Part shown: piece by piece, positions 37,380 through 45,432 of the stretch
Numbering within the stretch: the first letter of the stretch is position 1
Layout of the letters: each line of letters begins with the position of its first letter
NCBI RefSeq assembly: GCF_003086895.1
Contig: NZ_CP026004.1
Coordinates: 62,001-126,000 of the forward strand
Direction of reading: 5' to 3'
From: Stenotrophomonas sp. ESTM1D_MKCIP4_1
GTDB lineage: Bacteria > Pseudomonadota > Gammaproteobacteria > Xanthomonadales > Xanthomonadaceae
Length of the DNA: 64,000 bases
Notes under the pieces: generated by a model
Database searches by the model: none
What the model saw: only the letters and a program-made list of their open reading frames with translations
What the model was told of the DNA's origin: nothing
Program-made: the position numbers and the translations under genes

Positions 37380-38201
37380 ATGTATCGCAGCACCTCTGCA
37401 GTTGTTGCCGGCCTGTTGCTGGCGTTAGCAGCACCCGCCTTCGCCGCACCGCCACCCCGCGAAACGCCGCGCATCATCGGCGGCGAGGACGCCCAGCCGG
37501 GGCAGTACCCGTTCATGGTCAGCCTGCAGGGGCTGGCCTTCGGCGACTCCGATCATGACCGCCACTTCTGCGGCGGCACGCTCATCTCACCGTCGTGGGT
37601 ACTGACCGCCGCGCACTGCGTGCAGGGCAATTCGCCTGCCGGCCTGGCCATCATCGGCAATCTCACCGCGCTGTCCACCGCCGCCTCGCCGCGGGCCTCC
37701 AACGTCAAGGCCATCCACGTGCACCCGGCCTTCAACAGCGGCAATTCGCTGGAACATGATATGGCCCTGATCCAGCTCGACGCGCCCCTGGCAGAGGCGC
37801 AGCCGGTCGCCCTGCGCCTGCGGCCGGACGCCAGCTATCTCAAGGCGGGGCGCGACTTCACCGTGATCGGCTGGGGCGATACCGATGTCAGCGGGGACCG
37901 GTTCTTCCCCACCCAGCTGCAGTCCGTGCAGGTGCCGTTCGTGCCCTTCGCAGACTGCAAGCAGGCGTACGGCGGCGAGCTGTCCCGCGGCAAGGTGATC
38001 TGCGCCGGCCGTGAAGGTGTGGACAGCTGCCAGGGCGACTCCGGCGGGCCGCTGCTGCTGCGCCTGCGCGAAGGCTGGACCCAGTTCGGCATTGTCAGCT
38101 GGGGCGAAGGCTGTGCGCTGGCCGGCTATCCCGGTGTTTATGCCCGAATCGCCGAAAAACATGCCGTAGATTTCATTGAAGCGGTCTGGCAGCGTGATTG
38201 A
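37380..38201 (+). CDS. Secreted trypsin-like serine protease
   Basis: A 273-residue S1 family protease with a signal peptide (LLLALAAPAFAA), a short propeptide and activation site RIIGGEDA (residue ~31). The triad is His79 in LTAAHC, Asp127 in HDMAL and Ser221 in CQGDSGGP. Asp215 sits six residues before the Ser, as in trypsin, so cleavage after Arg/Lys is expected. Paired Cys support disulfides. GAGGGAG lies nine bases upstream of the ATG. It is monocistronic, with a terminator before it and an AT-rich spacer after it. Confidence 0.94.
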   Translation: MYRSTSAVVAGLLLALAAPAFAAPPPRETPRIIGGEDAQPGQYPFMVSLQGLAFGDSDHDRHFCGGTLISPSWVLTAAHCVQGNSPAGLAIIGNLTALSTAASPRASNVKAIHVHPAFNSGNSLEHDMALIQLDAPLAEAQPVALRLRPDASYLKAGRDFTVIGWGDTDVSGDRFFPTQLQSVQVPFVPFADCKQAYGGELSRGKVICAGREGVDSCQGDSGGPLLLRLREGWTQFGIVSWGEGCALAGYPGVYARIAEKHAVDFIEAVWQRD

Positions 38202-38223
38202 TTCAATAAAATCAATTATTTAA

Positions 38224-38270
38224 GTGATGTTACATCACGTATTGCCTTAACTTCGGCAGCGGCGTAGGAT
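38224..38270 (+). promoter_or_regulatory. Promoter and palindromic operator of a small RNA gene
   Basis: The perfect 15-bp dyad GTGATGTTACATCAC (38224-38238) ends four bases before TTGCCT (38242-38247). A 17-bp spacer and TAGGAT (38265-38270) follow. AT-rich DNA upstream (ATTCAATAAAATCAATTATT) could act as an UP element. GTGA-N7-TCAC resembles but is one base longer than a CRP/Clp site. Confidence 0.6.
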
Positions 38271-38276
38271 CGCCGC

Positions 38277-38371
38277 CATCCGGTCCCTGGGCCGGAGATG
38301 TGCCACAACTGTCCACCGGCCCCGTGCCGGTTTGAAGAGCCTGTGATCCCCGTGATCCGGGCTCTTTTTTT
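38277..38371 (+). ncRNA. Putative small RNA with C-rich loops (sX13-like)
   Basis: About 95 nt between a sigma-70-like promoter and a strong terminator, with no protein frame. Predicted structure: hairpin 1 CCGG-TCCCTGGG-CCGG (38280-38295), hairpin 2 ACCGGC-CCCGT-GCCGGT (38315-38331), and terminator hairpin 3 AAGAGCC...GGCTCTT (38335-38366), whose inner GATC-CCCGT-GATC shows the same CCCGU loop. C-rich loops on three hairpins are the hallmark of the Xanthomonadaceae sRNA sX13, which pairs with G-rich mRNA sites. Homology was not tested by alignment. Confidence 0.6.
38335..38371 (+). terminator. Rho-independent terminator of the small RNA
   Basis: AAGAGCC / GGCTCTT stem enclosing GATC-CCCGT-GATC and followed by a run of eight T (38364-38371). 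The best intrinsic terminator in the window. Confidence 0.85.
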
Positions 38372-38377
38372 GTGCAC

Positions 38378-38420
38378 GGGGTCAGATCCCTTCTGCTACA
38401 GGCAGAAGGGATCTGACCCC
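38378..38420. repeat. GGGGTCAGA hairpin element, copy 2
   Basis: GGGGTCAGATCCCTTCTGC, TACAG-type loop, then GCAGAAGGGATCTGACCCC: perfect long stem. It shares GGGGTCAGA, CCCTT and GGGATCTGACCCC with 8358-8395, so it belongs to a dispersed hairpin family. Confidence 0.7.
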
Positions 38421-38494
38421 CTCACGGGCGGCAAGGGTTGCCGCTGTCACCGTGCAGGCCGCAAGATGCGGACCGGTACGGGGAGTCCGATGGC

Positions 38495-39448
38495 ATGAGC
38501 GTGGCAGTGCGACGAAGGTCTGCGCGTGGATGGGGGCTGGCAGCCATGGTGCTGCTGGCGATGGCCGCGTGCCGCCAATCCGGCAGCGACCCGGCCAAGC
38601 CGGCGGCCGAGCCGGTGGCGGCGGTGCAGGCCATGGCCCAGCGCCTGGTCGAGGATGATCTGGTCGGGTACGCGCGCCTGTCGGTGCCGCCGGGCCAGTA
38701 CCAGCGCCTGCAGCAGGCCTGGACCGACGGCCACAGCCAGTGGCCGCTGGGCGAGCTGCCTCTGGGCGACCAGATGCTGCCGATGCTGGCCGCCCTGCGC
38801 GAGCCGCAGGCCGCCACCCAACTGCAGCGCAGCTTCGACCGCCAGCTGGCCGGCCAGGCCAGCGCGGTGCGCCAGGCGGCCCAGTCGATGGGCAACTTCG
38901 GCGTGCAGTACCTGCGCCACCAGAAGGGCTACACCCCCAGCCAGCAGACGCACTATATCGCCCTGGTGGAAACCCTGGCCGGCTGGGCGCAGGGCGCGCC
39001 GATCAGCGATCGGGCCCGCGCCCGCAGCAGCATCGCCGCTCTGGTCGAGGCCGCCGCCAAGGTGGGCTTCGACGATGAAGACGGCCTGCGTGCGGCCGGC
39101 ATGGAAGGCAGCCTGCAGCAGCTGGCGCCGTTCCTGCACACGGTCAAGGCGGTCCTGGCCAGCTACGGGCTGGGCGTGGACGACGCCCTGCGCAGCCTGC
39201 GCGGGGAACTGCTTTCGGTGGAAGGCGACAACGCCTTGGTGCGCATGGAGTACGAGCTGGCCGGGCGCACCCTGCAGCTGCAGCTGCCGCTGAGCCGGCG
39301 TGAAGGCCACTGGTACCTGACCCGCACTCTGGCCGACACCGATGCCCTGCTGCGCAAGGCCGATGCGGCCCGCGCGGCGGCCGCGCCGGCGCCTGCGCAG
39401 CCCCCCGCCGCCGGCGGGGAAGCGGCAACCACGCCGCCTAAGCCATAA
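38495..39448 (+). CDS. Hypothetical lipoprotein upstream of plsB
   Basis: A 317-residue protein with a lipoprotein signal (MVLLAMAACRQ). It is Gln/Ala-rich and mainly helical: AQRLVEDDLVGYARLSVPP, FDRQLAGQASAVRQAAQSM and a final beta segment (ALVRMEYELAGRTLQLQLPL, GHWYLTRTLAD). It ends in an Ala/Pro linker. No known domain was recognised. Its stop TAA overlaps the plsB ATG (TAATG), so it is translationally coupled to glycerolipid synthesis. GGGAG precedes the ATG. Confidence 0.75.
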   Translation: MSVAVRRRSARGWGLAAMVLLAMAACRQSGSDPAKPAAEPVAAVQAMAQRLVEDDLVGYARLSVPPGQYQRLQQAWTDGHSQWPLGELPLGDQMLPMLAALREPQAATQLQRSFDRQLAGQASAVRQAAQSMGNFGVQYLRHQKGYTPSQQTHYIALVETLAGWAQGAPISDRARARSSIAALVEAAAKVGFDDEDGLRAAGMEGSLQQLAPFLHTVKAVLASYGLGVDDALRSLRGELLSVEGDNALVRMEYELAGRTLQLQLPLSRREGHWYLTRTLADTDALLRKADAARAAAAPAPAQPPAAGGEAATTPPKP

Positions 39449-42084
39449 TGGCGCCGATGTCGAAACAGAACCCGCTGCCGTTCCCCGGCGAAGAACCCCA
39501 GCAGACGCCCGCCGATCCGGCCGCGGCGTCTCCCTCGACCGGCACCGGCCCCAACCCGGTGCCGCCGCCCGCGCACGCCCGTCCCGCTGGCCGCCGCCCC
39601 CTTTGGGCGCGCCTGCTTGGCCGCCTGGTCGAGCCGTGGCTGGCCCTGAAGATCGAGCCGGAAGACCCGGGCCAGTACAACGATGGCCGCCCGGTGGTCT
39701 ACGTGCTGGAAGACTACGGCCTGTCCAACGCGCTGATCCTGGACAAGGCCTGCCGCCAGGCCGGCCTGCCCTCGCCGCTGGTGCCGCTGGCCGGCGACCC
39801 GACCGGCCGCAAGCGCGCCTACCTGGCCCTGTCGCGGCGCAGTTCCAGCAACTCGCTCATCCCCGAGCAGCGCGGCGCCAAGACCCACTCCGATTCGCTG
39901 GCCAAGGTCCTGCAGGCGCACCGTGTGCGCGACGACCTGGACGTGCACCTGGTGCCGGTGTCGATCTTCGTCGGCCGCGCGCCGGACAAGCAGAGCGGCT
40001 GGTTCGCCGTGCTGTTCTCGGAAAACTGGGCGCTGGTCGGCCGCTTCCGCCGCCTGCTGGGCCTGCTGCTGAACGGCCGCAGCACCATCGTGCGCTTCGC
40101 CCCCCCGATCTCGCTGCGCAGCACCGTGGACGAGGGCCTGGAGCCCGAGCGCACCGTGCGCAAGCTGCAGCGCGTGCTGCGTACCCATTTCCGCCGCATC
40201 CGTGAATCGGTCATCGGCCCCGACCTGTCCACCCGCCGCCTGCTGGTGGACCAGGTGCTGGCCGCCGAACCGGTGCGCGAGGCGATCGCCGCCCAGGCCA
40301 AGCGCGACAACTCCAAGCCGGCCGATGCCTGGAAGAAGGCGCACGCCTACGCCTGGGAAATCGCCGCCGACTATTCCAGCCCGGTGGTGCGTTCGGCCAG
40401 CTTCATGCTCAGCCACGTGTGGAACCGCATCTACGCCGGCGTGCTGGTGCACCACCTGGACAAGTTCAAGGCCGCCGCGCCGGGCCACGAAGTGGTGTAC
40501 GTGCCCAGCCACCGCAGCCACATGGATTACCTGCTGCTGTCCTACCTGCTGTACGACCGTGGCATCGTGCCGCCGCACATCGTGGCCGGCATCAACCTGA
40601 ACCTGCCGGTGGTCGGCACCCTGCTGCGCAAGGGCGGTGCGTTCTTCATCCGCCGCTCGATCCGCGGCAACGCGCTGTACTCGGCCGTGCTCAGCGAATA
40701 CGTCGCGCAGCTGGTGGCCGGTGGCTATTCCATCGAGTATTTCGTCGAAGGTGGCCGTTCGCGCACCGGGCGCCTGCTGCAGCCCAAGGGCGGCATGATC
40801 TCGATGACCCTGCGCGCATTCCTGCGCCAGCCGCGCAAGCCGGTGCTGTTCCAGCCCATCTACATTGGCTATGAAAAGCTGATGGAAGGCGGCAGCTACC
40901 TGGACGAACTGTCCGGGCGGCCCAAGGAGAAGGAATCGATCTGGTCGCTGCTGTGGGGCATTCCCAAGGTGCTCAAGCAGAACTACGGCCAGGTGGTGGT
41001 GAACTTCGGCGAACCGATCGCGCTGAACGACGTGCTGGCCGAGAAGGCGCCGGAGTGGAAGGGCGAGGCGGTGCCGGAAGACGAAAAGCCGGCATGGCTG
41101 TCGACCACCGTGGACACCCTGGCCGACCGCATCCAGGTGCGCATCAACGGCGCCGCCGACGTCAACCCGATCAACCTGCTGGCGCTGGCGCTGCTGTCCA
41201 CGCCCAAGCACGCGATGGGCGAAGCCGACCTGATCGCGCAGATCGAGCTGTGCAAGACCCTGCTGGAAGAGATGCCGTATTCGGGCCGGGTGACGGTGAC
41301 CCCGCATTCGCCGGAGCGCATCATCGCCCACGCCGAGGAAATCAACGTCCTCACCCGCATCAAGCACCCGCTGGGCGACGTGCTCAGCGTCAGTGGCGAT
41401 ACCGCGGTGCTGCTCAGCTACTTCCGCAACAACGTGGTGCACCTGTTCACCGCCTCGTCGTGGGTGGCCTGCTGCTTCCAGAACAACCGCCGCATGAGCC
41501 GCACCGGCCTGGTCCGCCTGGGTCGCACCGTGTACCCGTTCCTGCAGGCCGAGCTGTTCCTGCCGTGGAGCGAGGACGAGTTCGCCCAGCGCATCGAACA
41601 GACCATCGACGTGTTCATCCGCGAGGGCCTGCTGCAGCAGGTCAACGACGATGACGGCGGCATGCTGACCCGCAACACCGGGCAGACCGACGAAGTGTTC
41701 CGCCTGCGGGCCATCGGCCATTCGCTGCAGCAGGCCTTCGAGCGCTACTACATCGCCATCTCGGTACTGGTGAAGAACGGCCCCGGCACGCTCGGCGCTG
41801 CCGAGCTGGAAAGCCTGTGCCAGCAGGCCGCGCAGCGCCTCAGCCTGCTGTACGCACCGGCCGCGCCGGAGTTCTTCGACAAGTCGCTGTTCCGCGGTTT
41901 CATCCAGAAGCTGCGCGAGCTGCGCCTGGTGTGGCCGGACGAAAACAGCAAGCTGCTGTTCGACGACCGCCTGGACAGTTGGGCCAAGGACGCAAAGTTC
42001 ATCCTCGGTCGCGAGCTGCGCCACACCATCGAGCGCGTCAGCCCGGAAGCGGCACGCCCGGAAGAGCCGACGCCGCAGGCATGA
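39448..42084 (+). CDS. plsB: Glycerol-3-phosphate 1-O-acyltransferase
   Basis: An 878-residue PlsB acylating sn-glycerol 3-phosphate at C1, the first step of phospholipid synthesis at the inner membrane. The acyltransferase core has VPSHRSHMDYLLLSY (H-x4-D), GAFFIRRSIRGN, FVEGGRSRTGR and QPIYIGYEKLMEG. It is longer than the E. coli enzyme (~807) because of a Pro-rich N-terminal ~60 residues. The ATG at 39448 is coupled to the upstream lipoprotein; a second ATG three codons later (39457) is equally possible. Confidence 0.96.
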   Translation: MAPMSKQNPLPFPGEEPQQTPADPAAASPSTGTGPNPVPPPAHARPAGRRPLWARLLGRLVEPWLALKIEPEDPGQYNDGRPVVYVLEDYGLSNALILDKACRQAGLPSPLVPLAGDPTGRKRAYLALSRRSSSNSLIPEQRGAKTHSDSLAKVLQAHRVRDDLDVHLVPVSIFVGRAPDKQSGWFAVLFSENWALVGRFRRLLGLLLNGRSTIVRFAPPISLRSTVDEGLEPERTVRKLQRVLRTHFRRIRESVIGPDLSTRRLLVDQVLAAEPVREAIAAQAKRDNSKPADAWKKAHAYAWEIAADYSSPVVRSASFMLSHVWNRIYAGVLVHHLDKFKAAAPGHEVVYVPSHRSHMDYLLLSYLLYDRGIVPPHIVAGINLNLPVVGTLLRKGGAFFIRRSIRGNALYSAVLSEYVAQLVAGGYSIEYFVEGGRSRTGRLLQPKGGMISMTLRAFLRQPRKPVLFQPIYIGYEKLMEGGSYLDELSGRPKEKESIWSLLWGIPKVLKQNYGQVVVNFGEPIALNDVLAEKAPEWKGEAVPEDEKPAWLSTTVDTLADRIQVRINGAADVNPINLLALALLSTPKHAMGEADLIAQIELCKTLLEEMPYSGRVTVTPHSPERIIAHAEEINVLTRIKHPLGDVLSVSGDTAVLLSYFRNNVVHLFTASSWVACCFQNNRRMSRTGLVRLGRTVYPFLQAELFLPWSEDEFAQRIEQTIDVFIREGLLQQVNDDDGGMLTRNTGQTDEVFRLRAIGHSLQQAFERYYIAISVLVKNGPGTLGAAELESLCQQAAQRLSLLYAPAAPEFFDKSLFRGFIQKLRELRLVWPDENSKLLFDDRLDSWAKDAKFILGRELRHTIERVSPEAARPEEPTPQA

Positions 42085-42122
42085 CGGCCGCGCCGGGCCC
42101 CGCCCGGCGAATGGCCTGCCGG

Positions 42123-42325
42123 TAGATCCACGCCATGCGTGGACAGGCCATCCCAAGGTAACGCCGGGCCCGGCACTAGATCCACGCCATGCGTGGACGG
42201 GCCACCCCAAGGTAACGCCGGGCCATGCCCGGCAGTAGATCCACGCCATGCGTGGATGGGCCACCCCAAGGTAACGCCGGGCCATGCCCGGCGGTAGATC
42301 CACGCCATGCGTGGATGGGGCCCCG
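42123..42325. repeat. Tandem ~59-bp repeat array, 3.5 units
   Basis: Units begin TAGATCCACGCCATGCGTGG at 42123, 42177, 42236 and 42295 (spacing 54, 59, 59). Each unit has two palindromes, ATCCACGC-CAT-GCGTGGAT and GCCGGGC-CAT-GCCCGGC, joined by CACCCCAAGGTAAC. The first unit is a shorter, diverged copy and the last is truncated. It lies between convergent plsB and the YdcH-like gene; no protein is encoded. Confidence 0.85.
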
Positions 42326-42326
42326 G

Positions 42327-42530
42327 CTACGCAGGCTCGTCCGGAATCTGCAGGCTCTCCAGCTTGGCGATGCAGTCCTTCAGCTGCAGCTTGCGCCGCT
42401 TCAGCCGTTTCGCTTCCAGCTCGTCCTCGCCATTGGCAGCCATGCGGGTGATCTGTTCATCCAGCACGCGGTGTTCGGCGCGCAGGGCGACGAGGCGTTC
42501 GACGATCTCGGCGGGGCTGTAGGTATCCAC
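42327..42530 (-). CDS. YdcH-like DUF465 small protein
   Basis: A 67-residue, highly charged helical protein (EIVERLVALRAEHRVLDEQI, ELEAKRLKRRKLQLKDCIAK) typical of DUF465/YdcH, small coiled-coil proteins of unknown role. A GTG at 42530 is the only good start. GGAGG lies very close upstream (two-base spacing), which is unusual, so the start is uncertain. It is divergent from ttcA. Confidence 0.8.
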   Translation of the reverse strand: MDTYSPAEIVERLVALRAEHRVLDEQITRMAANGEDELEAKRLKRRKLQLKDCIAKLESLQIPDEPA

Positions 42531-42624
42531 AGCCTCCGAGCATACACAGCACCGATGACCACTGGGAGAGGGCGGTCCCAGGGCCTGGGCCGGCGCCGGT
42601 CCCGAGCCGGTAGAATGGTCGGCC

Positions 42625-43545
42625 ATGAGCGCCGTCATTGCCCTGCCTGATCCCGTGCCGCGTGCGCCTGTCGCACCGCGTCCGGGCCTGCGCGCAGTGC
42701 AGCGGCTGGGCAAGCAGCTGCGCCGCCAGGTCGGCCAGGCCATTGCCGACTTCGGCATGATCGAGGCCGGCGACAAGGTGATGGTCTGCCTGTCCGGTGG
42801 CAAGGACAGCTACACCCTGCTGGACGTGCTGCTGCAGCTGCAGAAGAAGGCGCCGGTGCCGTTCGAGCTGGTGGCGGTGAACCTGGACCAGAAGCAGCCC
42901 GGCTTCCCCGGACATGTGCTGCCGCAGTACCTGGCCAGCCTTGGCGTGGCGTACCAGATCATCGAACAGGACACCTATTCGGTGGTCAGCCGGGTCATCC
43001 CCGAAGGCCGCACGATGTGTTCACTGTGCTCGCGCCTGCGCCGTGGCGCGCTGTACAACCATGCCGAAAAGCACGGCTTCACCAAGATCGCGCTCGGCCA
43101 TCACCGCGACGACATGGTGGCGACCTTCTTCATGAATCTGTTCCACCACGCCAAGCTGTCGGGCATGCCGCCGAAACTGCGCAGCGACGACGGCCGCCAC
43201 GTGGTCATCCGTCCCCTGGCCTACGTGCGCGAGCGCGACATCGTCGCGTACGCCCAGGCACGTGCGTTCCCGATCATCCCGTGCAACCTGTGTGGCAGCC
43301 AGGAAAACCTGCAGCGCCGCCAGGTGGGACGGATGCTTCAGCAATGGGACCAGGACCATCCCGGCCGCATCGACCAGATCGCCCGGGCCATGGGCCAGGT
43401 CCACCCCTCGCAGCTGGCTGACCCCAGCCTGTTCGATTTCATGGCGCTGGGCCGTCGCGATGATGCGGCACCGCCCGACGCCGATGCCTGGCAGGCCGGT
43501 TTTCCGGCCGACGCCGACGCGGCTCCCGAGACGCCCGCCCCCTAA
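42625..43545 (+). CDS. ttcA: tRNA 2-thiocytidine(32) synthetase
   Basis: A 306-residue TtcA, which thiolates cytidine 32 of some tRNAs. The ATP-pyrophosphatase PP-loop is [12 protein letters not shown]. The iron-sulfur CxxC is [10 protein letters not shown], and a second Cys site is [26 protein letters not shown] is a TtcA hallmark. The C-terminus adds a ~25-residue acidic Ala/Pro tail. The ATG follows a TAGAAT sequence, probably part of its promoter. rdgC follows after 36 bases. Confidence 0.96.
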   Translation: MSAVIALPDPVPRAPVAPRPGLRAVQRLGKQLRRQVGQAIADFGMIEAGDKVMVCLSGGKDSYTLLDVLLQLQKKAPVPFELVAVNLDQKQPGFPGHVLPQYLASLGVAYQIIEQDTYSVVSRVIPEGRTMCSLCSRLRRGALYNHAEKHGFTKIALGHHRDDMVATFFMNLFHHAKLSGMPPKLRSDDGRHVVIRPLAYVRERDIVAYAQARAFPIIPCNLCGSQENLQRRQVGRMLQQWDQDHPGRIDQIARAMGQVHPSQLADPSLFDFMALGRRDDAAPPDADAWQAGFPADADAAPETPAP

Positions 43546-43581
43546 GGTGGGACGCCCTTCCTCTTCGCCATCCGGAATTCC

Positions 43582-44487
43582 ATGTTCTTTCGCAACCTGA
43601 CGTTCTTCCGTTTCCCGACCACCACCGATTTCTCCGAAGTGGACACCCTGCTGCCGCACGCCCTGCTCAAGCCGGTCGGCGCTCTGGAAATGAATTCGCG
43701 CGGCTTCATCTCGCCCTTCGGCCGCGAGGAGAAGGAACTGCTGTCGCACCGCATCGCCGAACACCTCTGGCTGACCGTGGGCGGCGAGGACAAGATCCTG
43801 CCGGCGGCCGTGGTCAACGACCTGCTTGAGCGCAAGCTGGAAGAGATCGAGGAAAAGGAAGGCCGCCGCCCCGGTGGCCGCGAGCGCAAGCGCATGAAGG
43901 ACGACCTGCTGCATGAACTGCTGCCGCGCGCCTTCGTGAAGTCTTCGCGCAACGACGCTTTCATTGACCTGCAGCACGGCTACGTCGCGGTGGACACCTC
44001 CAGCCGCAAGACGGGCGAGTACTTCATGTCCGACATCCGTGGCCTGCTCGGCAGCTTCCCGGCGATGCCGCTGAACGCGGAAGTCGCGCCGCGCTCGATC
44101 CTGACCGGCTGGATCGCCGGTGAACCGCTGCCGACCGGCCTGAGCCTGGGCGAAGAGTGCGAGATGAAGGACCCGGTGGAAGGGGGCGCGGTGGTCAAGT
44201 GCCAGCACCAGGAACTGCGCTGCGATGAGATCGACAAGCACCTGGATGCCGGCAAGCAGGTGACCAAGCTGGCGCTGATCTTCGAGGACAATCTGTCCTT
44301 CGTCATCGGTGATGACCTGATCGTGCGCAAGCTGAAGTTCCTCGACGGCGCGCTGGACCAGCTGGAACATGCCGACGAAGACGGCCGCCGCGCCGAGTTC
44401 GACGCCCGCTTCGCCCTGCAGAGCGCCGAGATCCGTCGGCTGTTCCTGCTGCTGGAAGAAGCCTTCAAGCTCAGCAAGGCTGACTGA
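43582..44487 (+). CDS. rdgC: Recombination-associated protein RdgC
   Basis: A 301-residue RdgC, normal length. The start MFFRNLTFFRF is typical, followed by PVGALEMNSRGFISPFG and KDDLLHELLPRAFVKSSRND. It forms a ring-shaped dimer that binds duplex DNA and restrains RecA. It shares a transcript direction with ttcA and the DUF45 metallopeptidase. Nothing odd is seen. Confidence 0.97.
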   Translation: MFFRNLTFFRFPTTTDFSEVDTLLPHALLKPVGALEMNSRGFISPFGREEKELLSHRIAEHLWLTVGGEDKILPAAVVNDLLERKLEEIEEKEGRRPGGRERKRMKDDLLHELLPRAFVKSSRNDAFIDLQHGYVAVDTSSRKTGEYFMSDIRGLLGSFPAMPLNAEVAPRSILTGWIAGEPLPTGLSLGEECEMKDPVEGGAVVKCQHQELRCDEIDKHLDAGKQVTKLALIFEDNLSFVIGDDLIVRKLKFLDGALDQLEHADEDGRRAEFDARFALQSAEIRRLFLLLEEAFKLSKAD

Positions 44488-44546
44488 ACAGGCACTGCCC
44501 GGGCCGCCGGTCATCCAGCGGCCTCGGGCAGCGCTATGCTGGGCAC

Positions 44547-45326
44547 ATGAGCCGTCTGCTGCGTCGCCTGATCAGCCCGACCCCGCCCGCCACCGTGCAG
44601 CGCGACACCGTCCGCCTGCGCCTGGACGATGCCGAGATCGAGGTGCTGCGCGTGCGCGACCCGCGCGCGCGACGCATCAAGCTGAGCGTGGATGAGCGGG
44701 GGGCGCGCCTGACCCTGCCGCCGCGCGCGAGCCTGGTGATGGGCGAGCGCTTCCTCGAGCAGCACCGTGACTGGCTGGCGCTGCAGCTGCGTGCCTACCA
44801 GGGAACCGGGCTGCCACCGCCGCTGCAGCCGGGCGAAGACGGCAGTCTGCCCCTGCGCGGCGAACTGCTGCCGGTGCGTTGGCAGGAAGGCCGCTTTGCA
44901 CGCCTGGAGATCGACGACAACGGTGCCTGCGTGCAGTGGCCCAGCCGTGCCGGCGATGCGACCCTGCGCCGCCTGCTGCGCGAGTTCTATGAAGCACAGA
45001 CCCGCGCCGATGTCGGTCGCTGGCTGCCGAAGTACCTGCCCGGACTGCCACGCGCGCCCAGCCGGGTGCGCTTGAAGGTGATGTCCTCGCAATGGGGCTC
45101 GCTGGCTCCTGACGGCAGCATGGCACTGGACCTGGCTCTGGTGCTGGGCCGCCCTGAAGCATTCGAGTACGTGCTGGTGCACGAACTCTGCCACCTGATC
45201 CAGCCGAACCACTCACCCGCGTTCTGGTACGAAGTGGAACAACGCTTCCCGGCGTGGCGCGAGCAGCGCGATTATTTCCAGCTCGAAGGGCGGCGCCTGA
45301 AGGCCATGCTGCGCCAGCTGCTGTAA
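44547..45326 (+). CDS. YgjP-like DUF45 metal-dependent hydrolase
   Basis: A 259-residue M48-like predicted zinc metallopeptidase. The zinc motif is VHELCHLIQPNHSPAFW (HExxH plus a downstream His), preceded by SSQWGSLAPDGSMALDL. The N-terminal beta region (RDPRARRIKLSVDERGARL) and R-rich start are typical of the DUF45/YgjP family. It appears cytoplasmic; the substrate is unknown. Confidence 0.9.
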   Translation: MSRLLRRLISPTPPATVQRDTVRLRLDDAEIEVLRVRDPRARRIKLSVDERGARLTLPPRASLVMGERFLEQHRDWLALQLRAYQGTGLPPPLQPGEDGSLPLRGELLPVRWQEGRFARLEIDDNGACVQWPSRAGDATLRRLLREFYEAQTRADVGRWLPKYLPGLPRAPSRVRLKVMSSQWGSLAPDGSMALDLALVLGRPEAFEYVLVHELCHLIQPNHSPAFWYEVEQRFPAWREQRDYFQLEGRRLKAMLRQLL

Positions 45327-45366
45327 CCGCGCGCATCGCGGATTTTTCATTCATCACGACGAACAG

Positions 45367-45389
45367 CAGTCGAGCAAGCTCGACGCTAC
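45367..45389. repeat. SMAG-type half element
   Basis: CAGTCGAGCAAGCTCGACGC followed by TAC, one arm of the GTAGAGTCGAG subfamily seen at 6280-6336. Confidence 0.6.
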
Positions 45390-45408
45390 GGAAGAGCGCG
45401 CGCCCCGC

Positions 45409-45432
45409 AGCCGAGCATGGGCTCGGCTCTAC
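45409..45432. repeat. SMAG-type half element
   Basis: AGCCGAGCATGGGCTCGGCT followed by CTAC: a palindromic arm with GTAG at its other end when read in reverse. It runs to the stop codon of the methylglyoxal synthase gene. Confidence 0.6.

Noticed and set aside
38224..38238. GTGATGTTACATCAC as a CRP/Clp-type site
   Set aside because: The spacer between GTGA and TCAC is seven bases, one more than the consensus six, so it is kept as an unassigned dyad.
38438..38494. Earlier ATG for the lipoprotein before plsB
   Set aside because: Residues before the chosen start are not signal-peptide-like and lie next to the GGGGTCAGA hairpin; the MSVAVRRRS start gives a normal lipoprotein signal.
39163..42303. 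Open frame of ~1046 codons opposite plsB
   Set aside because: Antisense shadow through plsB and the tandem repeat block; its N-terminal part is simply the translated repeat.
42123..42325. Tandem repeats considered as a CRISPR array
   Set aside because: The unit is contiguous, with no unique spacers between repeats, and no cas genes are present.
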